Virus record (IMG/VR): IMGVR_UViG_3300043331_002798 | Span: 1-34,084 of that record | DNA: 34,084 bases | Direction: 5' to 3' (one strand) | Origin: a virus | Shown: piece by piece, positions 14,804 to 23,140 of the stretch | How positions within the stretch are numbered: the stretch's first letter is position 1 | How the letters are laid out: each line of letters opens with the position of its first letter | The notes under the pieces: model-generated | Databases searched by the model: none | Seen by the model: only the letters and a program-made list of their open reading frames with translations | Told to the model about the DNA's origin: nothing | Made by a program: the position numbers and the translations under genes

Positions 14804-15043
14804 GCGCGACTGAAGTTTCCGCCGCGCCACGGGGCGTAATCCGTGGCCGCTCTCTCCGGCTCTCGGGCGATACCGAGAAGACCATCGACTAGGCACGGCG
14901 TCAAAGGCCTCGGTTCTCCGGCTCGCACCGCAAGCGAAGACCATCGCCCGCTCTGAAGCGTCATTCCGAGCACACCGCAACCGATCCGATCAATCCGCCC
15001 GGACGCTCATGGAGCAGCGCCGGGCTACACTCATGGTGTGCCA
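14804..15043. other. 240-base capsid leader with a diverged direct repeat
   Basis: No gene is seen. Two related segments, 14853-14887 and 14915-14946, both begin TCTCCGGCTC and both end GAAGACCATCG, with different middles. The first middle forms a hairpin (arms TCTCGG and CCGAGA, loop GCGATA). A GC-rich imperfect hairpin precedes them near 14821-14850. The region may set capsid mRNA level or stability. There is no good ribosome site before the capsid ATG and no clear promoter. Confidence 0.45.
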
Positions 15044-16108
15044 ATGGCAACTACCGCATACGGCGTAAACGCCGCTGAAGCGGTCAAGCTGTGGACTCCG
15101 AAGCTCGCTCACGAAGCGCTGAAAAAGACTTATTTCAAGCGGTTCCTGGGCGCCAGCTCGGACAGCATGATCCAGCTCAAGAACGACACCTCCACGAAGA
15201 AGGGCGACCGCGTTCGCATCCTCCTTCGCATGCAGCTCACCGGAGACGGTAAGCAGGGTGACGATGCCCTGGAGGGCAGCGAAGAGGCGCTGACCACCTA
15301 CACCGACGACGTGGTTATCAACCAGCTGCGTCACGCGGTGAGGTCAGGCGGAGAGATGACCGAGCAGCGGATTCCCTACTCGATCCGCGAAGAGGCCATG
15401 CAGGGCCTCAGCGATTGGTTCGCCGATCGTTGGGATACCTGGATGTTTCGTCAGCTCGCCGGCCATACGGTGACGACGGACACCCGCTATTCCGGCCACA
15501 ACGCCATCACGGCTCCGACCCGGCATATCTGGACCGAGGCCGGCGCCAACAGCGACGACGACCTGGACAACAGCGGTGACACCTTCACCCTGACCATGAT
15601 CGACCGCGCTGTCGAGATGGCCAAGACCGGCACGCCGCCGATCCGGCCCGTGATGGTCGATGGGAAGCCGTATTACATCGTCTTCCTTCACCCCTACCAG
15701 GTCACTGATCTCCGTACTTCGACCAGCACGTCCACCATTACCTGGCACGACATCCAGCGCGCTGCGCTGTCTGGCGGCCAGGTCCGGGACAACCCGATCT
15801 TCACGGGTGCGCTGGGCGTTTATAACGGCTGCATTTTGCACGAGAGCACGCGCGTTCCGACGGGCGTTGCTGCGGCCGGCACTGAGCAGACTGACGTTCG
15901 CCGGGCGCTGCTCTGCGGCGCGCAGTCGGCGGCCGTGGCGTTCGGCATCGGGCACAATCAGACCTCGTATGATTGGTTCGAGCAGCTTTTTGATTACGGC
16001 AATCAACTCGGCGTGAAGTCTGGGTGCATCAGCGGGCTGAAGAAGCTCGTTTGGAACTCCCAGGACTTCGGCGTCGTCGTGATGTCGTCCTACGCCGTGG
16101 CGCACTGA
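15044..16108 (+). CDS. Major capsid protein, N4 gp56 family
   Basis: This 354-residue protein would form the icosahedral shell. The start TTAYGVNAAEAVKLWTPKLA, then ALKKTYFKRFLG, KKGDRVRILLRMQLTG and ITAPTRHIWTEAG, match the pattern of the N4-gp56 family of capsid proteins, as does the order of these blocks. The ATG at 15044 is preferred to a GTG two codons upstream because the family usually begins MATT. It follows the scaffold-like gene after a 240-base leader and precedes a small capsid-associated candidate with a strong ribosome site. Confidence 0.93.
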   Translation: MATTAYGVNAAEAVKLWTPKLAHEALKKTYFKRFLGASSDSMIQLKNDTSTKKGDRVRILLRMQLTGDGKQGDDALEGSEEALTTYTDDVVINQLRHAVRSGGEMTEQRIPYSIREEAMQGLSDWFADRWDTWMFRQLAGHTVTTDTRYSGHNAITAPTRHIWTEAGANSDDDLDNSGDTFTLTMIDRAVEMAKTGTPPIRPVMVDGKPYYIVFLHPYQVTDLRTSTSTSTITWHDIQRAALSGGQVRDNPIFTGALGVYNGCILHESTRVPTGVAAAGTEQTDVRRALLCGAQSAAVAFGIGHNQTSYDWFEQLFDYGNQLGVKSGCISGLKKLVWNSQDFGVVVMSSYAVAH

Positions 16109-16122
16109 GGGAGGGGAGAACA

Positions 16123-16518
16123 ATGACGACTCCAGCCCAGTTCTACCACACTAAGCAGACGCACTTCCTGCGCAGGCAGGTGGCGTTCAACAGTGTGGCC
16201 ACCCACTCGGTCTCGCGCCACTCGATGGGAGTCATCCCGGCGGGTTCGCAGATCGTGTACTGCCTTGGCACCGTCAAGACTGGCTTCTCTGCCGCCGGCA
16301 CTCGCGTGCTGACGGTTGGGAGCAATGGCACGACTGCCAACAACATCCTGACGACCATCACGGAGGAGACTGCTACCGCCGTGATGCCGCTGATCGGCGC
16401 CAAGCTGACGTTCTCCAGCGACACGGAAGTGTTCGTGAAGCTCACCACGGCCGGCACTGCGGCTGCGGCAGGCTTGGCGGAGATCGTGCTCGGCTACGCG
16501 CCGGCAGCCGCAACCTAA
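16123..16518 (+). CDS. Small capsid-associated candidate (decoration-like)
   Basis: This protein has 131 residues from the ATG at 16123, with GGGAGGGGAGAA just upstream, the best ribosome site in the structural block, which fits a product made in high copy. It is threonine-, alanine- and valine-rich with alternating strands (AGSQIVYCLGTVKTGFSAAG, then EVFVKLTTAGTAAAAGLAEI). A beta-rich small protein directly after the capsid gene suggests a head decoration or stabilising protein. No specific family is recognised. The frame is open upstream, but that part overlaps the capsid gene and is not used. Confidence 0.7.
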   Translation: MTTPAQFYHTKQTHFLRRQVAFNSVATHSVSRHSMGVIPAGSQIVYCLGTVKTGFSAAGTRVLTVGSNGTTANNILTTITEETATAVMPLIGAKLTFSSDTEVFVKLTTAGTAAAAGLAEIVLGYAPAAAT

Positions 16519-16532
16519 AGCAAGGACGACGG

Positions 16533-17906
16533 ATGTCCCTGACTTACGATTGTCTTGGAGCCGCCCTACCCGGGGCGGCTCACTTTGTGATGCTGGCCAC
16601 GCCGGTCGTCGAGAAGCCGTGCTGTGCCTACACGAACAGCATCGCCGGCACGATCGAGGCGCTGGTGCGGGACAATGTGCGATACCACCTTCGGCAGCTG
16701 CAGGGTTGCTGTCACGTGGACGACGCCCGCAACTACCTGATCCGTGACTTTCTGCAGAGCGAATGCACGGACCTCTTCTTCATCGACGCTGACATGGGCT
16801 GGATCCCGAACAACGTGCTGCGCGCGTTGAAGGCGCCCGGCGATATCGTGGCTGGCATCTACTGCCACAAGGGCGACAAGGAGACGTACCCCTTCCACCC
16901 GTTCTCTGGCGAGACGCGGCAGAACGACTTCGGGCTATTCGAGATGCCCAAGGCCGCGACCGGCTTCATGCGCATCCGCCGGAACGTGGTGGAGGCGCTC
17001 TACGAGCGGGAGAAAGCCAAGGGGCGGCTGATCTGGCTCGACGGCGACAACGAGCAGCAGAACAGGCTACCCGTGGCGCGCATCTGTGAGCGCGGCTTCG
17101 TGCGCGAGCTCGGCCTGGAGGGTCTGTCGGCCAACGAAGCCTCGCAGTCCGGCGACTATGTGCTGTGCCTCAAGGCGCGGCAGCTCGGGTTCAAGGTCTT
17201 CACGGATCCTGAGATGTGGTTCTCTCACTCGGGCGAGAAAGTCTGGTCCGGGCATTTCGCCAATCACCTGCGCCATCAGCAGGAGAAATGGCGGCCGAGC
17301 TTCATAGAGGCAGTTGGCGAGCTGCGGTCCGGCAAGACCACCTCCGACGTGTTCCAGAAACTGGCTGGCGGCTACGGCCAGCCCGGTTGGCCACTGTTCT
17401 CTGAGGCCCTGGAGGAGCTCTACGCTCAGGCCCTCAACACCAGTGGCGACGTGATCGAGACCGGCTCCGGCTTGTCTACGCTGGTGCTCGGCTTGGCGTT
17501 GGCCGGCACGGACCGACACGTCCATGCCCTGGAGCACGACGCACATTACTGGCGTTTCACTAAGCGCATGCTCGAAGAGCACGGCGTCACCAATGTCGTT
17601 CTGCACTATGTGCCGCTGGAGCCGCTGGAGGATGGAACGTCGGTCTATGCGCTGGATGGTGTGAACCTTCCGAGCGCGTTCGGCCTGGCGATGCTTGATG
17701 GTCCACCCGCTCGCTACAATGGGCGGCTGAAGGCGACAGAGATCCTAAGCCCACGGCTGCGCGATGCCGTGGTGATAGTCGACGACATCGAAGGCTTGCC
17801 GGACCTGCCGGGTTGTCTGCCTGAGCATGGCTTCGAGATGCGTCGCGGGCCGCGTCAGTGGGCGGTCGCAAGGCCGCGGCAGGTCATGGCGGAGGCCGCA
17901 GAATGA
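16533..17906 (+). CDS. Glycosyltransferase-like/methyltransferase-like fusion protein
   Basis: This 457-residue protein appears to hold two enzymes. Residues 15-235 look like a GT-A fold glycosyltransferase: HVDDARNYLIRDF, a hydrophobic strand ending in FFIDADMGW (metal-binding D85-A-D87), GDIVAGIYCHKG, AATGFMRIRR, and GDYVLCLKARQLGFKVFTDP as the acceptor-side end. Residues 280-450 look like a class I SAM-dependent methyltransferase: motif I VIETGSGLSTLVLGLAL (about 307-323), the acidic E334 in VHALEHD, LAMLDGPPARYNG near 386-396, and VIVDDIE near 414-420. It starts with AAGGA upstream and overlaps the adaptor gene by four bases, so it is co-expressed with virion genes. It may modify a virion protein or a surface sugar; the substrate is unknown. 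Confidence 0.8.
   Translation: MSLTYDCLGAALPGAAHFVMLATPVVEKPCCAYTNSIAGTIEALVRDNVRYHLRQLQGCCHVDDARNYLIRDFLQSECTDLFFIDADMGWIPNNVLRALKAPGDIVAGIYCHKGDKETYPFHPFSGETRQNDFGLFEMPKAATGFMRIRRNVVEALYEREKAKGRLIWLDGDNEQQNRLPVARICERGFVRELGLEGLSANEASQSGDYVLCLKARQLGFKVFTDPEMWFSHSGEKVWSGHFANHLRHQQEKWRPSFIEAVGELRSGKTTSDVFQKLAGGYGQPGWPLFSEALEELYAQALNTSGDVIETGSGLSTLVLGLALAGTDRHVHALEHDAHYWRFTKRMLEEHGVTNVVLHYVPLEPLEDGTSVYALDGVNLPSAFGLAMLDGPPARYNGRLKATEILSPRLRDAVVIVDDIEGLPDLPGCLPEHGFEMRRGPRQWAVARPRQVMAEAAE
16558..16581 (+). terminator. Hairpin inside the 5' end of the fusion gene (possible attenuator)
   Basis: Arms GAGCCGCC (16558-16565) and GGCGGCTC (16574-16581) are exact complements around an 8-base loop. The hairpin sits 26 bases after the ATG of the glycosyltransferase-like gene. 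What follows (ACTTTGTG) is a poor T-run. It resembles a terminator after the capsid genes that has been read into the next gene; it could reduce expression of the enzyme relative to the capsid. Confidence 0.45.
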
Positions 17907-18577
17907 CCGACTTCGCCATCATGCAAGCCCGCATTGCCGACGACATCGTCCGTGACGATCTGGGCAGCCAGATCCAAAACGCGATCAACGATGCGATCGA
18001 GTTGCAGGAGGGCGAGCGCTTTAAGTTCAACGAGAAGCGCTACACCATCCTCACCGTCACCAGCCAAGAGTATTACGACCTGACGGGGCCAACGCTGCTC
18101 ACCAGTGCCGGCGGCGTGGTCGCGACGGGCGAGACGCTGCTGGAGATCGACGACATCCTGACGACGATCAGCAGCCAGCCGCGGCGGCTGACCGCGCGCA
18201 CCCAGCAGTGGATGAACGACCAGCAGTCAGCGACCTACCAAGGCCAGCCGGCGAGCTATACCGTCTATGGTCAGCAGCTGCGCATCTTCCCTATCCCGAA
18301 CGGGGTCTACACGCTGACCTTGATGGGCCTGGCGCGGCTCGGGCCCAACCCGCTGTCTGAGGCATCCCACACGAACGCCTGGATGACCGACGGCGCCGCA
18401 ATCATCCGCGGCCAGGCCAAGCTGCTCCTCTATCGCGACCTCTTGCGGGATCCTGAGGGCGTGGGGCTTGCGACGCAGCAGCTGGTGGAGGCCGGCGGCA
18501 ACCCCAGCCCAGAGTCAGGCAAGCGCAAGATGGCGGCCCAGGCCTACACGGGCACGCAGAAGGCGTGGGATCTCTGA
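17903..18577 (+). CDS. Head-to-tail adaptor candidate
   Basis: This 224-residue protein starts at the ATG at 17903, in a four-base overlap with the enzyme fusion. The pattern IQNAINDAIELQEGERFKFN near the start, YTILTVTSQEYYDL, the central YTVYGQQLRIFPIPNGVYTL strands and a helical C-terminal AIIRGQAKLLLYRDLL resemble head-tail adaptor proteins of podoviruses (P22 gp4 or SU10-adaptor position). These form the ring below the portal. The family is assigned by pattern and position. Confidence 0.7.
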   Translation: MTDFAIMQARIADDIVRDDLGSQIQNAINDAIELQEGERFKFNEKRYTILTVTSQEYYDLTGPTLLTSAGGVVATGETLLEIDDILTTISSQPRRLTARTQQWMNDQQSATYQGQPASYTVYGQQLRIFPIPNGVYTLTLMGLARLGPNPLSEASHTNAWMTDGAAIIRGQAKLLLYRDLLRDPEGVGLATQQLVEAGGNPSPESGKRKMAAQAYTGTQKAWDL

Positions 18578-20718
18578 TGGCTGATCCAACCCCTATCCCG
18601 TTCGCCGAATGGATGCCCGACAGATCGGACCGCCAGAACCCGGCGGCCGAGGCCAAGGGCTGCATCAGCCAGGGCGGGCAGTACGCCCCGCTGCCGGACA
18701 TTCAGGACTATGGTCCGGCTTCGCAGGTTGACGCCTTCACCAAGATCCTCTTGCATTTCGATGGTGCCGACGGCACGACGGCATTCCGCGACGACAGTCC
18801 AAGCCCCAAGACGTTCACGGCTGCCGGCAATGCGCAAATCGACACTGCGCAGAGCAAGTTCGGCGGCGCCTCTGGCCTGTTCGATGGGACGGGCGATTGG
18901 GCGACGACGCCGGATAGTTCGGATTTCACGCTCGGGACCGGCGATTTCACGATCGACGTATGGTTCAATTGCAATGTGGCCGGCGGCACGCCGCGCGGGA
19001 TTGCAGGGCAGACCGACGCCGGCGCGACGGGTGCCTCGTCCTGGTACATTCGGCGCAATGCGAGCAACCAGATCGAGTTCGGCGCCATCGGCATCATAAC
19101 GCTGACGGGCACGACGCAGTTCACCAACGCCGTCAATACCGGTTGGCATCATGTCGCGGTCGTCCGCAACGGAAGCACTTGGATCCTCTTCGTCGACGGC
19201 GTTGCCGAGGACACCGACACGTCGGCATCGGCTGTCACGGACAGCGCGTTGGACCTCTACATCGGTTCGCGCGGCGCCGGCTCAGACCCGTGGATTGGCT
19301 GGATCGACGAGTTCCGCCTCTCTGTGGGCGTGGCACGGTGGACTTCCGCATTCACGCCTCCGACCAGCGCCTACCACTTCGGTGCCGGCGCCGAGGATGT
19401 GGTGCTGGGTGGTGACACGTTCTATGACGAGACGACCGCCCCGCACATCTTTTTCGGGGATGACGATCGGCTCTATACGCTCGAGAGCCGCATGGCGGTC
19501 GATGTATCCAAGGCCGGCGGCTATGCCCTGCTGAGCACGGACACGTGGCAACTAGCCCAGTTCGGCAACAACGTGGTGGCGGTGGCCCGATCAGAGGCGC
19601 CCCAGCACTACACCATGGGCACAAGCGTCGATTTCGCGAACCTCGCGGGATCCCCGCCGTCAGGGGCAACGAGCGTCGCGCGTGTGGGTGACTTTTTGTG
19701 GATGGGCAAGGGCTTCACTGTCCACTGGTCGGCCTTCAACGATGTGACCGACTGGACGCCAGACCCTTCGACACAAGCTGGGAACCAGGAGCTCGACCAG
19801 GAACGCGGCGAGATCATCTCGCTCATCGGCCTCGACTATGCGGCTATCTTCCAAGAGCGGGGGATCCGCCGTGCCATCTACGTCGGTCCGCCCGTGATCT
19901 GGGACTTTGGGCAGGACTACGTGGAGAAGGCGCGCGGCTGCATTGCACGCAATGCTGCGACACCTTTCGGCGGGATCATCTTCTACGCCGCAGATGACGG
20001 GTTCTACGCCTTCAACGGGCAGTCGAGCGCGCCGATCGGCGCAGGCAAAGTCGATACCTATTTCACGAAGAACCTGAACTACGCCTATCGCCACAAGATA
20101 TCGGTTGGCATCGACTACACCCGCAAGCTGGTGGTGTGGGCATGTCCGATGGGGTCCAGCCAGCTGCCCAACGAAGTGCTGATCTACAGCGTGCAGGACG
20201 GCCGCTGGACGCATGACGAGATCAGCCTCGAATTCCTGTTCGATAGTCCGGCCGAGCCCTTCACGCTCGACAACATATCGACGGTCTGGGGCGACAGCAT
20301 CGATGGCGACATCCAGCCGGCGGACATCGACTCGACGGTCTGGGACGACCGGCGCATCCGCCTTGCCGCTTTCCAGGCCGGAGATCACCAGCTCGGGTTC
20401 TTCTCCGGCGGCGCGCGGGCGGCAACCATCGAGACGGCAGAGGCCGAGTTGCAGCCGGGGCGGCGCGGCCTCGTCACCGAGGTTTGGCCTATGGGCGACA
20501 TGCAGTCCGGCGCTGTGGCGGCGTCCGTAGGCGTCCGCAAGGCGTTGCCTGGCGCGATGAAGACTTACACGAACGCCACGCAGATGAACCGCGCAGGCTT
20601 CTGTCCGCAGCGCATTGACGCGCGCTTTGGCTCGGTACGGCTGCAGATCGCCGCTGGTGCCGCTTGGCGGCGCATGGAGGGTGTGCACGTGACGGCAGCG
20701 CCGACAGGGAGCAGGTAA
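18577..20718 (+). CDS. Tail hub/stopper-like protein with inserted LamG-type domain
   Basis: This protein has 713 residues from the ATG at 18577, sharing one base with the adaptor stop. Residues 1-48 (IPFAEWMPDRSDRQNP, then YAPLPDIQDY) and about 275-713 (WQLAQFGNNVVAVARSEAPQ, VHWSAFNDVTDWTPD, IFQERGIRRAIYVG, FYAADDGFYAFNGQ, GRWTHDE) follow the pattern of a common podovirus tail hub protein, probably beta-propeller-like. Between them, residues 52-268 are a concanavalin/LamG-like domain: ILLHFDGADGTTAFRDDS, FGGASGLFDGTGDW, TGDFTIDVWF, GWHHVAVVRNGSTWILFVDG and GWIDEFRLSVGVARW. LamG domains usually bind sugars or proteins. The tail assignment fits neighbours; receptor binding by the insert is inferred. 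Confidence 0.8.
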   Translation: MADPTPIPFAEWMPDRSDRQNPAAEAKGCISQGGQYAPLPDIQDYGPASQVDAFTKILLHFDGADGTTAFRDDSPSPKTFTAAGNAQIDTAQSKFGGASGLFDGTGDWATTPDSSDFTLGTGDFTIDVWFNCNVAGGTPRGIAGQTDAGATGASSWYIRRNASNQIEFGAIGIITLTGTTQFTNAVNTGWHHVAVVRNGSTWILFVDGVAEDTDTSASAVTDSALDLYIGSRGAGSDPWIGWIDEFRLSVGVARWTSAFTPPTSAYHFGAGAEDVVLGGDTFYDETTAPHIFFGDDDRLYTLESRMAVDVSKAGGYALLSTDTWQLAQFGNNVVAVARSEAPQHYTMGTSVDFANLAGSPPSGATSVARVGDFLWMGKGFTVHWSAFNDVTDWTPDPSTQAGNQELDQERGEIISLIGLDYAAIFQERGIRRAIYVGPPVIWDFGQDYVEKARGCIARNAATPFGGIIFYAADDGFYAFNGQSSAPIGAGKVDTYFTKNLNYAYRHKISVGIDYTRKLVVWACPMGSSQLPNEVLIYSVQDGRWTHDEISLEFLFDSPAEPFTLDNISTVWGDSIDGDIQPADIDSTVWDDRRIRLAAFQAGDHQLGFFSGGARAATIETAEAELQPGRRGLVTEVWPMGDMQSGAVAASVGVRKALPGAMKTYTNATQMNRAGFCPQRIDARFGSVRLQIAAGAAWRRMEGVHVTAAPTGSR

Positions 20719-21649
20719 TGGCCGAAATCAGCGATCTCAATGTCGCCGATGCCAGCAACACGGCACGGTTTCCAGAGGGCATGTCGCCGGGTGCGGTCAA
20801 TGACGGCGCCCGGGCGCTGGAGGGCATTCTGGCGCGGTGGTTCAAGGACACGAACGGCTCGCTCACCTCTTCGGGTTCGAGCAACGCCTTCGCGGTCACG
20901 TCCAACCGGACCATCTCGTCTATGGTCGATGGGACGCGCCTTTCGTTCAAGGCAAACCACAGCATCACGGGTGCGGCGACGCTGAACCTCAATGGTCTCG
21001 GCGCGAAAGACATTCGCCGGTTCAACGCTCACCGCTAGCACAGGGAGATATCATCTCGGGGCAGCCCGTCGATGTGATCTATTCCGCGTCGCTCGACGAC
21101 TGGATCATGATTTCAGCTCTGGCCGCGTTGGTGGGGTCCATGTTCGTGGACCTTGGCGAGAATGCCTCGCCAGGCAACCCGGCAGCCAATACAGGGCGAC
21201 TGTATGCGCTTGACGAAGCCGGCGTAACAAATCTGGCCTACCGGCGATCCGACGGCGATGTGACGCTGCTGCGGGGGCCGACTCAGGCGGAGATGGAGAA
21301 CGCCGCAAACTCCTTCGACATGTTCGTTACCCCGGGGTTCCAGCACTTCCACCCGGCGCATCCGAAGGCAGTGGGCCGCGGCGGGTCATCGGGCGGCATA
21401 GTAGGCACGGCCTTCAACGTTGCCAGCATCGTGCGGGGCTCCGCAGGCAACTACACAGTTACGATGACCAACGCGATGGCCGATACCAACTACGCGATTG
21501 TCCCCGGCCTTATGTCGAGCGCGGGCGAAAAGTGGATCAGGGCTCTCCCTGCATCAGCATCAGCATTCGCGGTGGAGATCGGAAACACCTTCAACAACGG
21601 CCGCGACGATCAGGATTTTAGCTTCGCTGTGTTTGGCGACATGGCTTGA
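20718..21649 (+). pseudogene. Tail fibre gene broken by a one-base frameshift
   Basis: The first part (ATG 20718, sharing one base with the hub stop) reads MAEISDLNVADASNTARFPEG, a typical fibre start. It runs 106 residues to GAKDIRRFN, then hits TAG at 21036. The next frame continues without gap from SPLAQGDIISGQPVDVIYSA to a stop at 21647-21649. Adding one G at about 21027 turns AACGCTC into AACGGCTC and joins the two as ...RFNGSPLAQGD, the sequence expected of intact relatives. The restored protein would have 310 residues, ending in a beta-rich tip (VTMTNAMADTNYAIVPG). It is either a real mutation or a sequencing error; no slippery site is seen. Confidence 0.8.
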
Positions 21650-22263
21650 TCGTGGATTGGCCACTCGGCGGTCTTGATGGCAATGAGCTGGTAGCCTCTA
21701 TGGACCTCACGCATACAGTCACCGAAGGATTGGAAGAAGGCATCGATTGCATGCTGGGGACGCATGTCCGAGGGGGCATCAGTCTCCCAAAGGTAGTCGT
21801 CCCAGATCAGCACCCCGCCGACTCTGAGCAGCTGCCAAGCCAGCACGGTATCGGCAAGCACGGCACCCCGGCTGTGATCGCCGTCGATGTAGACCACGTC
21901 ATATCGCCGTTTCTCAGTGACGAGCTGATCAAGGACAGCCGCGCTGCGGCCGCGCCGCTTCGTGAGCCGATGACGATAGCGGCGAATGTTGTGATCGAAT
22001 TTCGCGCTTCGCTTTGGTGGGAACGGGTCCACGCAGGTCACGCGCGACTTGAGAAATGTCTCAAGGAAGAACAGCGCGGAGCGACCCTCGAAGCTGCCGA
22101 TTTCGAGGACATCGAAACTCCGATCGGCCAAATGCCCAACGGCAGCAATCCAGTGCTCGCAATGGGGACTTGTCCAGTCGTGACTAAAAATGGGCGTGCC
22201 GCCATGTTGAAGCCGGTGCAGGGCAACCTGGATGCGGGTCGCGATATGCTGGTGCAGGCGCAT
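21610..22263 (-). CDS. Class I SAM-dependent methyltransferase on the opposite strand
   Basis: This 217-residue protein is antisense to the fibre region. Motif I is DVLEIGSFEGRSALFF (residues 51-66), the acidic loop follows in RVTCVDPFP (74-82), then YDVVYIDGDHSRGAVLAD (121-138) and LRVGGVLIWDDYLW (146-159), matching the Methyltransf_24 pattern often linked to sugar modification. Its 3' end overlaps the fibre stop by 40 bases, and its start is ten bases from the next fibre ATG, so its promoter must lie within that fibre gene. Sampled 60-base lines have 55-63% G+C, against about 65-70% nearby. This fits an acquired accessory gene expressed separately from the virion genes. Confidence 0.85.
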   Translation of the reverse strand: MRLHQHIATRIQVALHRLQHGGTPIFSHDWTSPHCEHWIAAVGHLADRSFDVLEIGSFEGRSALFFLETFLKSRVTCVDPFPPKRSAKFDHNIRRYRHRLTKRRGRSAAVLDQLVTEKRRYDVVYIDGDHSRGAVLADTVLAWQLLRVGGVLIWDDYLWETDAPSDMRPQHAIDAFFQSFGDCMREVHRGYQLIAIKTAEWPIHDQAMSPNTAKLKS

Positions 22264-22273
22264 CGGATGGCAA

Positions 22274-23140
22274 ATGTCCCTTGATACCCGTTGGAAGCTT
22301 CCTCAGGGCAAGACGCCTGACCAGCTCTATGACTGTCTTTTCTCACTCATCCGGGAGCTGCGCAAGGGAGACTACCTCGACGGGGTTTCGTCGCCGGACC
22401 TGACCGGGCAGCCGGCGAGCAACATTGCTTTCACTGCAACGCAGCGCGTGCTCGGCCGCAATACGGCCGGCGCGGGCGATGGTGAGGAGGTCACGCTTAG
22501 TCAGCTGCTCGACTGGATCGGCTCGGCAGCGCAGGGGGACGTGCTCTATCGCGGCTCGTCGGCCTGGGCCCGGCTTGGTGCCGGAACATCCGGGCAGTTC
22601 CTCCAAACGCAGGGGGCGGGCGCCAATCCTCAATGGGCGACGCCGTCGAGCACGGGTGGCACCACGACAATCGCGTCGGGGTCGCTGTCTGGGTCGGCGG
22701 TCACCATCACAAGTATTCCCGCCACCTTCGCCTATATCGTGCTGCACGTTGCGGGCGCGTCGTTTAGCAACAACAACAACACGCCAGTGGTGCGCGTCTC
22801 GACCAACAACGGGTCGAGCTACGATGCGACCCTCGGCAACTATCCCGGAGACTACTGGGATCCCGTTGGCACAACCTATCAGGACACGACGGCGGCGGGC
22901 CTGATCCAGGCGGCGAACATGCTTTCGGGCGACAGCTTCACCTGCACGGTCACGATTTCCAACTACCACAACGGTCCGCACAAGCTGAGCCAGTTCCGCT
23001 ATTTGCAGGGTGGCACGAACAACCGAGGCCGCGTCTGGTATGTCGGTGCGACTGCTGCAATCGACGCGCTGCAGATCACCCGCAGCGCCGGCACGGGCAA
23101 CTTCGATGCCGGGACCTATGCCCTGTACGGCATATCGTGA
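22274..23140 (+). CDS. Tail fibre/appendage protein
   Basis: This protein has 288 residues from the ATG at 22274. Residues 1-35 are charged (DTRWKLPQGKTPDQLYDCLF), likely the attachment part. A repeat-like stretch follows with NTAGAGDGEEVTLSQLLDWI, GDVLYRGSSAWARLGAGTSG and QFLQTQGAGANPQWATPS, a pattern common in fibre proteins. The C-terminal 150 residues are rich in serine, threonine, asparagine and glycine with strands (RVSTNNGSSYDATLGNYPGD, then DALQITRSAGTGNFDAGTY), likely the receptor-binding tip. The stop shares one base with the next gene. Confidence 0.8.
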   Translation: MSLDTRWKLPQGKTPDQLYDCLFSLIRELRKGDYLDGVSSPDLTGQPASNIAFTATQRVLGRNTAGAGDGEEVTLSQLLDWIGSAAQGDVLYRGSSAWARLGAGTSGQFLQTQGAGANPQWATPSSTGGTTTIASGSLSGSAVTITSIPATFAYIVLHVAGASFSNNNNTPVVRVSTNNGSSYDATLGNYPGDYWDPVGTTYQDTTAAGLIQAANMLSGDSFTCTVTISNYHNGPHKLSQFRYLQGGTNNRGRVWYVGATAAIDALQITRSAGTGNFDAGTYALYGIS

